A stretch of 6,967 nt of DNA, from NCBI GenBank assembly GCA_051155735.1, contig DAXETX010000075.1:1-6967 (forward strand), given 5' to 3'. The notes beneath the pieces are model-generated. The model was not told where the DNA came from and did not search any database. It saw only the letters and a program-made list of their open reading frames with translations. Each line of letters starts with the position of its first letter. The first letter of the stretch is position 1. Position numbers and translations under genes: made by a program. Below, one piece after another: positions 1 through 6,678 of the stretch. Source of the DNA: JASJCP01 sp051155735 (lineage in GTDB: Bacteria > Cyanobacteriota > Cyanobacteriia > Cyanobacteriales > Xenococcaceae).

Positions 1-296
1 ACTAGTCTTTGCATTCCGTCGAGGGTTTGGTACAGGCGATCGCTCAATGACTGGGTTAACACTACTTCCTGACGCTGAATTTTGCCCAACACTTCTTCTA
101 AGATATGAGTAACCGCCTCCATAGTCGTGACTCCTACGACCCGCGAATCGCCTTTAAGACTGTGTGCCTCCCTGAGTAAATCTTCAATGACTTCTAGCTG
201 CGTCGGGTCTTGTTCTAGCTGAAGAATTCCCGCCTCTAGAGTTTGAATGCGTTCCTGGCTCGATAAGCGGTAGATATCTCTTAACTCTGGATCTTC
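1..296 (-). repeat. Direct repeat copy B (second Hpt-coding unit)
   Basis: This stretch repeats positions 454-749 at an offset of exactly 453 bases (151 codons). The first 100 bases differ from the other copy at about 10 positions. Both copies contain a HIP1 octamer at the equivalent place (36-43 and 489-496). The copy is cut by the window edge, so further units could follow outside. Confidence 0.9.
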
Positions 297-758
297 AATC
301 ACACTGCTTTCAATTGCTGTCTGCTGGGTTATTGTCTCTTCCCCAGATGTCTGTGGTTGGTTGACTAATTGGTCAGTATTGCTTCCTGCTAATAAAGATT
401 GCACCAGCTTCTCAGCATCACTCTCATTCGGTTCTCCTGTCAAAGCTTCGGTGACCAGTCTTTGCATCCCGTCGAGGGTTTGGTACAGGCGATCGCTCAA
501 TGCCTCGGTTAACTGTACTTCCTGACGTTGAATTTTGCCCAATACGGCTTCTAAGGTATGAGTAACTACTTCCATGCCACTCACTCCCACAACCCGCGAA
601 TCACCCTTGAGGCTGTGGGCTTCTCGTAGTAAATCTTCAATGACTTCTAGTTGCGTCGGGTCTTGTTCTAGCTGGAGAATTCCCGCCTCTAGAGCTTGTA
701 AGCGTTCCTGGCTAGATATACGGTATATTTCCTTTAATTCTGCGTCTTCTAGAATCAT
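1..758 (-). CDS. cheA: CheA-like histidine kinase, N-terminal part with two tandem Hpt domains (partial, runs off the left edge)
   Basis: The start codon is ATG at 758-756. It is the only usable start, because an in-frame TAG lies 12 codons upstream at 794-792. 252 codons are visible and the frame is still open at base 1. The protein begins MILEDAELKEIYRISSQER and carries two Hpt domains, residues about 4-102 and 155-252, each with the motif REAHSLKGDSRVVG. The phosphoacceptor histidines should be H48 and H199. The domains match at 84 of 98 residues and are joined by an acidic, Gln/Thr-rich linker (103-154). In CheA proteins the Hpt domain takes phosphate from the kinase ATP domain and hands it to a response regulator. 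The kinase, CheW-like and any REC domains are not visible, so CheA is inferred from the N-terminus and the divergent che operon. A hybrid kinase or multi-Hpt phosphorelay protein is the alternative. No strong Shine-Dalgarno is seen, only AAAG. Confidence 0.85.
   Translation of the reverse strand, partial: MILEDAELKEIYRISSQERLQALEAGILQLEQDPTQLEVIEDLLREAHSLKGDSRVVGVSGMEVVTHTLEAVLGKIQRQEVQLTEALSDRLYQTLDGMQRLVTEALTGEPNESDAEKLVQSLLAGSNTDQLVNQPQTSGEETITQQTAIESSVIEDPELRDIYRLSSQERIQTLEAGILQLEQDPTQLEVIEDLLREAHSLKGDSRVVGVTTMEAVTHILEEVLGKIQRQEVVLTQSLSDRLYQTLDGMQRL
454..749 (-). repeat. Direct repeat copy A (first Hpt-coding unit)
   Basis: This is the partner of 1-296 and encodes residues 4-102 of the CheA-like protein. 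The linker between the copies (297-453) is not obviously repeated inside the window. In-frame offset and high DNA similarity point to an internal tandem duplication, or one kept alike by gene conversion. Confidence 0.9.
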
Positions 759-902
759 ACTTTCTTTATGCTCGCTTTTGACAAAAAATCTCTAGAGAAA
801 GGCTATTTTGAAACTGTGATTACTATGCAACTAACTTTGGCTCTTGCTCAAATTTCTTAATTTACAAATAAGTAAATTTACTTTACTATTATTTTCTATA
901 GT

Positions 903-934
903 TTGACATACTTACGTAATTTTACATATGTAAT
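903..934 (+). promoter_or_regulatory. Weak candidate promoter for the patA-like/cheR/cheW/mcp operon
   Basis: A perfect TTGACA (903-908) points toward the operon. The best -10 match, TGTAAT (929-934, five of six), lies 20 bases away, longer than the usual 16-18. TATGTA (927-932) has an 18-base spacer but matches only three positions. The promoter may need an activator or lie elsewhere in 940-1060, where I see no better pair. Confidence 0.3.
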
Positions 935-942
935 TTTACATA
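916..942. repeat. Tandem 14-bp repeat, two copies
   Basis: GTAATTTTACATA occurs at 916-928 and again at 930-942 with one base between copies. Each copy contains the imperfect dyad GTAA-TT-TTAC, and the junction creates the perfect palindrome TTACATATGTAA. The repeat lies between the two facing TTGACA hexamers. Confidence 0.75.
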
Positions 943-960
943 GTTATTTACTCTTGTCAA
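933..960 (-). promoter_or_regulatory. Candidate sigma-70-type promoter for the cheA-like gene
   Basis: On the minus strand a perfect TTGACA (960-955) is followed after 16 bases by TAAAAT (938-933), which matches TATAAT at five of six positions. It points toward the cheA-like gene and would give an untranslated leader of roughly 165 bases. The -10 element lies inside the palindromic GTAA/TTAC array, so a protein bound there should block it. Prediction from sequence only. Confidence 0.5.
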
Positions 961-1065
961 AATTGTTATTGTCAATACTTAGTGATTTGGCTGTCAGAAT
1001 TGGCAAAAGCAAATAGATTTAAACTCTGACTGTTTGCCCCTAAATTAATAATTATTTTATGAATC

Positions 1066-2364
1066 ATGACAGTTACTAGAAACTTAAGTGACTTACCAAG
1101 CGAGTTAGGGAATTTACTAGAACAAAATTTTACTGGGGAAATAGCTTTCGCTCAGCGAGAAGATCGAGTAACTGTTTACCTGTCTGAAGGGGAATTAATC
1201 TGGGTTGAAGCCAAAGTTCATCCTTTGAGGCGTTGGCAAAGAGCCATCGAAAAGTTTTGTGTTGACCAGAAAAATGAGATGAATTTGTTACTAGAGCCAG
1301 GAATCGGTGGCTATCGACAACTATCCCAAGCAGTAGCTAGACAAGTTATCAGGCTCAATCAGGGGCAAGCAGTGATTGCGGAAATTGCTAAAGAATGTTT
1401 TTTAGAACTGCTGAGTCAACAGCACCTTTTTGGCGAATTAACTTGGAAAATCGCTAAAAGTGACGATATTCGACCTAGTGCTAACTTAACTTTATCTGCC
1501 AAACAGACAAAGGCAATTCTTTCAGAGGCAAATCTTTTAGGTCAACAATGGCAAGAGTCTAATTTAGGAGAGCATTTACCTACTGTATCTCCTCGATTAG
1601 AGCAAGAGCAAAAGTATGATGCTTTTGAAATGCCAATTCCCAAAAGCTATCTACAAGGTAATTATACTTTCTGGGATATTGCTGCTAAGATGCAGACCTC
1701 AGTAATTTTGATTGCCAAATGCTTAATCCATTTAGAAAGACAAAAAGTTGTTAAATTGCAGCAGATACCAGACTTTTTCGGTATGTCAGAAAAACCATCT
1801 CACCATCAAACAACTCCACTGCCTTTGGCTTCGTCAAATGGGAATAATTCTCCTACGCCATTATCGTCACAGCCACAATCAAACGACTATGAGCCTGCCT
1901 CGACTCTCCCTGTAGCCAACAGTAGTTCTAGCAAAATCGATCAAGATAAAACGAGAGATAATGTCGGATATACTTATGACCGTCGCAAACCTTTGATTGC
2001 ATGTATCGATGATAGTCCCGTCCTGGCTCATAGCGTCAAAAAGATTTTAGCTTCAGTTGGTTATCAATCGCTGATTATTTCCGAACCGCTAATAGGGATG
2101 GGTCTTTTAGTTAAACATCGACCAAACTTAATCTTACTAGACTTGCTGATGCCGACAGTTACTGGCTATAGCGTTTGCAAATTCCTCAGAGAAACTAATT
2201 TATTTAAAACTACGCCGATTATAATTTTGACAGCCAAAGACACAATTATCGATCGCACTAGAGCCAAGATGGCAGGAGCGACTGATTTTATTACTAAACC
2301 ACCAGAACCGCAAGAATTATTACACGTGGTAAGACTGCATATTACGGATGTTCCTTGGAGTTAG
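1066..2364 (+). CDS. PatA-like response regulator (PATAN/DUF4388 domain plus C-terminal REC)
   Basis: The 432-residue protein opens with a PATAN-type region (about 8-125; RRWQRAIEKF at 55-64 is typical). A winged-helix-like stretch follows (about 190-236), then a Ser/Pro/Gln-rich linker (243-305) and a complete receiver domain (308-425). Receiver residues are present: acidic pair D315-D316, phosphoacceptor D359 in LLDLLMP, T389 and K411 in ITKPP, so phosphorylation should work. ATG 1066 is the first possible start, since an in-frame TGA lies at 1060-1062; there is no Shine-Dalgarno. Family knowledge: PATAN-REC proteins such as PixG, PixE and PatA act in cyanobacterial pilus-based phototaxis or heterocyst patterning, and PixE binds the pilus motor ATPase PilB1. 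As first gene of a che operon it is the likely output of this pathway. A pilus role is inference; no pilus gene is visible. Confidence 0.88.
   Translation: MTVTRNLSDLPSELGNLLEQNFTGEIAFAQREDRVTVYLSEGELIWVEAKVHPLRRWQRAIEKFCVDQKNEMNLLLEPGIGGYRQLSQAVARQVIRLNQGQAVIAEIAKECFLELLSQQHLFGELTWKIAKSDDIRPSANLTLSAKQTKAILSEANLLGQQWQESNLGEHLPTVSPRLEQEQKYDAFEMPIPKSYLQGNYTFWDIAAKMQTSVILIAKCLIHLERQKVVKLQQIPDFFGMSEKPSHHQTTPLPLASSNGNNSPTPLSSQPQSNDYEPASTLPVANSSSSKIDQDKTRDNVGYTYDRRKPLIACIDDSPVLAHSVKKILASVGYQSLIISEPLIGMGLLVKHRPNLILLDLLMPTVTGYSVCKFLRETNLFKTTPIIILTAKDTIIDRTRAKMAGATDFITKPPEPQELLHVVRLHITDVPWS
2357..2360 (+). promoter_or_regulatory. Ribosome binding site of cheR that decides its start
   Basis: GGAG lies nine bases before ATG 2370, inside the last two sense codons of the upstream response-regulator gene. 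It supports ATG 2370 over the in-frame TTG at 2355, which would place the GGAG within its own coding sequence. Confidence 0.75.
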
Positions 2365-2369
2365 TTAAG

Positions 2370-3962
2370 ATGTCTTCAACGCAAAACATTTCTCGGCAAC
2401 TTCAACAAGCTTTTAGGGAATCGATTGCCCAAAAAATTGGCATCAAAATTAGAGACAGCGAAACTAACACCCTCGAACAAAAAATTTGCCTCAGAACCAA
2501 AGCTTTACAACTAGATAATCCTCAACAGTACTATCAGCTTTTAAAGTTACCCAATCTCGAAAGTGAAAGAGAGTGGCAATATTTAGCGGAACTACTAACT
2601 AACAACGAAAGTTACTTTTTTCGCGATCGCCAGCAATTAAACTTACTGAGATATCAGATTTTTCCCCAAATAATCAAACAAAAGCGACAGCAAGAGGATT
2701 TGACGCTGCGGGTGTGGAGTGCTGGCTGTTCTACAGGACAAGAACCCTATTCTTTAGCAATTATTCTCAGAGAAATTCTCTTGGATATTGACGCTTGGGA
2801 CTTAGCAATTTTTGGCACAGATATCGATTTAGGAGCGTTAAATCAAGCGAGAGGAGGAATCTATTCTGAATGGTCGTTTAGAGATACCGAACCGCGAATT
2901 AAACAGCAGTATTTTGAATCTAAAGCCAAAAATCACCAAATTTTGCCCTTAATTCGTCAGATGGTTACATTTCAAAAAGTTAACCTCTTGACAGACCAAT
3001 TTCCCCAACTGTTTTCTAATCTCAGAGAAATCGATCTGATTGTTTGTCGCAATGTGTTTATTTACTTTGGCTTGGCGACTATTGGTAAAATTCTAGAGAA
3101 GTTTTATCATACTTTACGACCTGCGGGTTATCTGTTGGTAGGACATTCGGAACTTTCAAATCAGAATTTGAGCGGTTTTCAAGCCCAGATTTTTCCCCAA
3201 TCTTTGATTTATCAACGTCGAGAATTAGATTCTCTGGCAGAACGCTCTAGCACTGTCACTAATCAAACCGCTACTGTTGCACCACAAACCGATATACCTA
3301 GGGCAAAAATGTTGACGAAGTCAGAGGAAGCGGCGTCTTTTCAAGACGGAGTCTCTCTGACCGCCTTAAATCGCGATCTTCAGCCAGCCTCAGCCTCATC
3401 TTTTGCCACCCCCCCAAAATCGCCACCACAGTTGTTACCGATCGCTAATGATGCGTCTTTGGTTAGTGCGGAAGACATTGCCAAACTCTTACAGCAAGCA
3501 GAAAGTTTGTGGCAACAAAAACAATCTAATCTAGCAATTAAAAAAGCGGAGCAAGTTTTAGCAATTCAACCCGACAATACCGCAGCCTACTGTTTATTAG
3601 GAAAAATTTATCTAGAACTTAATCAAAATGATTTGGCAATGAACATGGGCGATCGCGCTTTACTAATCAATCCTTTGGATTTAGAGGTTAACTACTTGCT
3701 AGCAGCAATAGCCCTCACAGATGGCGATCGCTTTACTGCCAAAAAAATTCTCAAAAAAATTCTTTATCTCGCTCCTGAATCTATTGAAGCTCATGTAGAG
3801 CTAATTCGCCTTTATCAACAAGAAGGCGATCGCACCAGAACCAGCAAACTGCGACAACAGGCAGTTAAGTTACTGCAAAAGCTACCCAATGAGCAGATTG
3901 TGTTTACTCGTAAAAATTTAACCGTCGCCGAACTAATATTTCAACTCAAAACTAACTCGTAA
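2370..3962 (+). CDS. cheR: CheR-type chemoreceptor glutamate methyltransferase with C-terminal TPR repeats
   Basis: From ATG 2370 the protein has 530 residues, about twice a plain CheR. The methyltransferase part (about 8-285) shows TNNESYFFRD (77-86), the SAM-binding loop VWSAGCSTGQEPYSLA (115-130), acidic GTDID (149-153), DLIVCRNVFIYF (222-233) and GHSE (258-261), so activity is expected. A low-complexity linker (286-365) leads to TPR-like helices (366-505), with prolines P401, P435 and P469 at the exact 34-residue TPR spacing. CheR transfers methyl groups from SAM to receptor glutamates for adaptation; TPR-fused forms are known from Frz (FrzF) and Wsp (WspC) systems. It starts five bases after the preceding stop, so the two are probably translationally coupled. 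I prefer ATG to the TTG at 2355 (five residues longer) because of the GGAG. No CheB demethylase is visible. Confidence 0.93.
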   Translation: MSSTQNISRQLQQAFRESIAQKIGIKIRDSETNTLEQKICLRTKALQLDNPQQYYQLLKLPNLESEREWQYLAELLTNNESYFFRDRQQLNLLRYQIFPQIIKQKRQQEDLTLRVWSAGCSTGQEPYSLAIILREILLDIDAWDLAIFGTDIDLGALNQARGGIYSEWSFRDTEPRIKQQYFESKAKNHQILPLIRQMVTFQKVNLLTDQFPQLFSNLREIDLIVCRNVFIYFGLATIGKILEKFYHTLRPAGYLLVGHSELSNQNLSGFQAQIFPQSLIYQRRELDSLAERSSTVTNQTATVAPQTDIPRAKMLTKSEEAASFQDGVSLTALNRDLQPASASSFATPPKSPPQLLPIANDASLVSAEDIAKLLQQAESLWQQKQSNLAIKKAEQVLAIQPDNTAAYCLLGKIYLELNQNDLAMNMGDRALLINPLDLEVNYLLAAIALTDGDRFTAKKILKKILYLAPESIEAHVELIRLYQQEGDRTRTSKLRQQAVKLLQKLPNEQIVFTRKNLTVAELIFQLKTNS

Positions 3963-4010
3963 TAAGCGAGCGCTCAGACCAGAAAAGACTTCTTACTAGA
4001 AAAATGACCA

Positions 4011-5147
4011 ATGATGAAGCAGCATTCCTATTTAATTTTTAGAATTAACCACTCTCTTTATGGCATTAACACTTACTCAGTTCAAGAAATTTTTTTATTA
4101 CCAGAGTTAACCCAGATTCCCGAAGCGCCTCCAGGCATAGGAGGTGTAATTGACGTAAGAGGTTATATTTTACCTGTAATGGACTTAAATCTGCGTTTTG
4201 GACAGCAAAAGGCTCAATATTCCCTAACAGATCAAGTAATTTTGGTAGAAGAAGGGGAACACAAGATGGGAATTATTGTCGATGAAGTATATGAAGTTCG
4301 CAATATTTCAGAAACCGACATAACTAGAGAGATAGGCTATAGTCAGCAGTCACCAGATACTAATAGCGAAGGTTTTATTGCAGGAGTAGTGCGCAGTGAA
4401 AACGATATTTTAGTAATTATCAATCTGGCAAATCTGTTGCAGTATGTCTCAAAATCAAATGAGGGAGTCAAACCCAACTATTTAGAGCAACAAGTTCCTT
4501 TAGTAGGATTGTTATCTAGCAGCGATGGAGCAACCCAAGGGCAACTAATTAACCGCGACACAAAAAGAACAGATGATCATCAATTAACTGTTAGCTTCCC
4601 CTCTAGCCCTCAAAGCCAGTTAACTTCAGAAGCACTAACTATTTTGCGAGAACGAGCTAATCGCCTCAGACAAGCGACGACAGTTAGGCAAGACTCTCAA
4701 AACCTTAAGAATCTGGCGATCGTGGCTTTAAACAACGAGCTTTTTAGCGTCGATTTAGAAAATGTAAGAGAGTTTACTAATATCGAACAGGTTGTCCCAG
4801 TTCCTTGTTGTCCGCCCCACATTATTGGCAACATGAATTTGCGAGGGGAGATTTTAACTCTAGTAGATATCTGCCGACTGTTAAATTTACCGCCAATGAA
4901 TCTAACTAAAGTATCGCAGTTAATGGTGGTAGAAGTTGCGGAGTTGCGAGTCGGCTTAACCATTGAAAAAGTCTATGACACCATTGTCGTCGATGCCCAA
5001 GAGATCGATTTAGTACCCGCAGCTAACTATGGGACAAACCGAGAGTATTTCCACGGCACATTATCATATCAGGAAAAAATGGTCAGTATTCTGGATGTTG
5101 TAAAAATACTACAGAATGGCAATTTAATCGTCGATCAAGCTGGATGA
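4011..5147 (+). CDS. cheW: Double CheW adaptor protein (two CheW domains fused)
   Basis: The 378-residue protein has two CheW domains, about 5-146 and 233-368; ordinary CheW has about 150-180 residues. Each carries the family signature: GVIDVRGYILPVMDL (45-59) and GNMNLRGEILTLVDI (273-287). The linker (150-232) is variable, but its end, EALTILRERANRLRQ (207-221), resembles the helical Arg-rich segment before the CheW domain in some Wsp/Frz-like adaptors (from memory). CheW links chemoreceptor tips to the CheA regulatory domain in the cytoplasm. Two modules in one chain could bridge two partners, or replace the two separate CheWs of Wsp-type systems (inference). The gene follows cheR by 48 bases and precedes the receptor by 51. 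The start is ATG 4011 or the adjacent ATG 4014; neither has a clear Shine-Dalgarno. Confidence 0.92.
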   Translation: MMKQHSYLIFRINHSLYGINTYSVQEIFLLPELTQIPEAPPGIGGVIDVRGYILPVMDLNLRFGQQKAQYSLTDQVILVEEGEHKMGIIVDEVYEVRNISETDITREIGYSQQSPDTNSEGFIAGVVRSENDILVIINLANLLQYVSKSNEGVKPNYLEQQVPLVGLLSSSDGATQGQLINRDTKRTDDHQLTVSFPSSPQSQLTSEALTILRERANRLRQATTVRQDSQNLKNLAIVALNNELFSVDLENVREFTNIEQVVPVPCCPPHIIGNMNLRGEILTLVDICRLLNLPPMNLTKVSQLMVVEVAELRVGLTIEKVYDTIVVDAQEIDLVPAANYGTNREYFHGTLSYQEKMVSILDVVKILQNGNLIVDQAG

Positions 5148-5184
5148 TAGCGAAAAAGACTGATTAAAAACTTAAATCTATTAC

Positions 5185-5188
5185 GGAG
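5185..5188 (+). promoter_or_regulatory. Ribosome binding site of the chemoreceptor gene
   Basis: GGAG lies ten bases before ATG 5199, and with the following hydrophobic segment it fixes the start of the receptor gene. The operon thus has clear GGAG sites for cheR and the receptor but none for the PatA-like and cheW genes. Confidence 0.65.
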
Positions 5189-5198
5189 CAAGAAAATT

Positions 5199-6659
5199 AT
5201 GAAATGGAAAAATCTCAAGCTAAGAAATCGGATTTTGATTGGCTATTCTTTACCCCTACTTGCTTTAATTGGGGCTGTTGGCATTAGTTTGTGGAAAGCT
5301 AACCACCTTCAAAACATCTTTCAGGACGTAAAAAGAGTGGATCGGGTAATTGGAGAGTCCCAAAAACTTGAGGCTGGCTTGGCTGAGATCATTATGGGTA
5401 CGAGAGGCTATCTGATTAATGAAAGCAATACTTATCTTGAAGAATATAATCGAGGTCGCCAAGCATTTGACGAAGCAATTGATACGTTGCAACAAAGCGA
5501 TCTAATTATCCAACCAGAACAACAGCAGTATATCCAAGAACTAGCTGAACTAGGAGAACAAATAGAACAAACTGCTACTGAGGTGATTAACTTAGTACAA
5601 CAGGATCGACAGCAAGAAGCGATCGCCTTAGCTAGTACAGAATTAGGAGCAGAGTTAGACCTACAATTTGAAGACTTAAGTAGGCAATTAAATGAGTCAG
5701 AACGCGCCGAAATAGATCGAGATATCAACCAAGCAGAAAGTAGTATTAATAGCTTAGTTTGGTTCTTTTTGATTGGGGCTTTAGGACTAGGCACTCTAGC
5801 AACGGCAGTTGCTCTGATTGTGGCTTCAGGAGCAAGTAAAACTATCCTACAAGCAGTAGGCAGAATTAGTTCTTCCTCCAATCAAATAGCAGTAACCGCC
5901 GAAGAACAAGAACGCAGTGCTAATCTCCAAGCAGCGTCAGTCAATGAAACAACTACCGCTATGGATGAGTTGGAAGCTACCTCCAGACAATCTGCCGAAC
6001 AAGCCAATGCTGCTGCTTTAGCTGCCGAACAGGTATTTCAGCTAGCAGATCATGGGAATCAAGCAGTAGAAGAAACCCTCAACGAAATGGCGAATTTACA
6101 AACCAAAGTTGCTGCGATCGCCGATCAAATTATGCAACTAAGCGAGCAAACAATTCAAATTGGTAATATTTCAGGTTTAGTTTCCGACCTGGCTAATCAG
6201 ACTAATATTCTCGCTCTCAACGCAGCAGTAGAAGCAGTGAGAGCAGGAGAACATGGCAAGGGCTTCTCTGTCGTTGCAGCCGAAATTCGCAAACTAGCAG
6301 ATCAAAGTAAACACTCAGCAGAAAATATCAATACTCTAGTGGCAGAAATTCAAAATAAAATTAATTCTGCGGTGATGGTAACTGATGAAGGATCAAAAAC
6401 AGTTAACGCTGGGATTCAAATTACCAAGCGAACTGCGGAAGCCTTTGCTGGAGTAGCAGAAGCGGTAAACAATATGGTGATTAACAATCAGCAAATATCC
6501 CTCAATACGAAGCAACAGGTACAAGCAATTCAACAAGTAGTTGAAGCGATGAATAACATTAACCTAGGTGCGCGCGAGACTGCCACAGGAATTAGTCAAA
6601 CCAAACAAGGCACAAGTCAATTGAATGAAGCTACCCTCAACTTACAGGCGATGGTGTAG
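5199..6659 (+). CDS. Methyl-accepting chemotaxis protein with CHASE3-type sensor and no recognisable HAMP
   Basis: The 486-residue receptor has a first membrane segment at about 12-31. A helical extracytoplasmic domain (32-183) has the CHASE3 hallmark MGTRGYLINESNTYLEEYN (66-84). The second membrane segment is at about 186-209, and a long signalling coiled coil fills the rest. The hairpin tip (about 332-370) holds QTNILALNAAVEAVRAGE and GKGFSVVAAEIRKLADQS, the CheA/CheW contact region. Only about ten residues separate the second membrane segment from the signalling helix, so the roughly 50-residue HAMP is missing. A possible methylation site is Q237-E238 (T233-A234-x2-QE-x2-A241, close to the consensus). 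The C-terminus, NLQAMV, lacks the NWETF-type CheR tether. There is no GAF or other photoreceptor domain, so it is not a PixJ-type photoreceptor. CHASE3 ligands are mostly unknown. It is the last gene of the operon. Confidence 0.92.
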   Translation: MKWKNLKLRNRILIGYSLPLLALIGAVGISLWKANHLQNIFQDVKRVDRVIGESQKLEAGLAEIIMGTRGYLINESNTYLEEYNRGRQAFDEAIDTLQQSDLIIQPEQQQYIQELAELGEQIEQTATEVINLVQQDRQQEAIALASTELGAELDLQFEDLSRQLNESERAEIDRDINQAESSINSLVWFFLIGALGLGTLATAVALIVASGASKTILQAVGRISSSSNQIAVTAEEQERSANLQAASVNETTTAMDELEATSRQSAEQANAAALAAEQVFQLADHGNQAVEETLNEMANLQTKVAAIADQIMQLSEQTIQIGNISGLVSDLANQTNILALNAAVEAVRAGEHGKGFSVVAAEIRKLADQSKHSAENINTLVAEIQNKINSAVMVTDEGSKTVNAGIQITKRTAEAFAGVAEAVNNMVINNQQISLNTKQQVQAIQQVVEAMNNINLGARETATGISQTKQGTSQLNEATLNLQAMV

Positions 6660-6678
6660 TTTAAAACTCTTGAAACAT

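Larger units (their letters stand above)
859..951. promoter_or_regulatory. Operator-like cluster of GTAA/TTAC palindromes between the divergent genes
   Basis: Ten GTAA or TTAC half-sites fall within about 90 bases. They form AATTTAC-N6-GTAAATT (859-878), the perfect 14-mer AAGTAAATTTACTT (870-883), TTACGTAA (912-919) and the perfect 12-mer TTACATATGTAA (922-933). GTAATTTTACATA occurs twice in tandem with a 14-base period (916-928, 930-942). The last two palindromes have centres 12 bases apart, near one helical turn. The spacing does not fit the NtcA consensus GTA-N8-TAC, so I name no regulator. AT-rich DNA makes some of this likely by chance. Confidence 0.45.

Noticed and set aside
574..795. 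A plus-strand open frame of 73 codons opposite the cheA-like gene
   Set aside because: It is antisense to the clear Hpt-coding frame, is Ser/Arg-rich, and resembles no family I know.
859..951. NtcA-type site (GTA-N8-TAC) in the palindrome cluster
   Set aside because: No GTA and TAC in the cluster are separated by exactly eight bases; available spacings give TAT, TAG or nine bases.
2355..2372. TTG at 2355 as the cheR start
   Set aside because: The GGAG at 2357-2360 sits at the right distance for ATG 2370 and would lie inside the coding sequence if TTG were used.
3968..3975. Palindrome GAGCGCTC between cheR and cheW as a terminator or processing site
   Set aside because: An eight-base palindrome with no loop or T-run; not enough to call a feature.
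5265..5881. Minus-strand open frames inside the receptor gene, and one at 4697-4963 inside cheW
   Set aside because: They lie opposite genes with complete domain signatures and their Ser/Cys-rich products look like complement-strand shadows.
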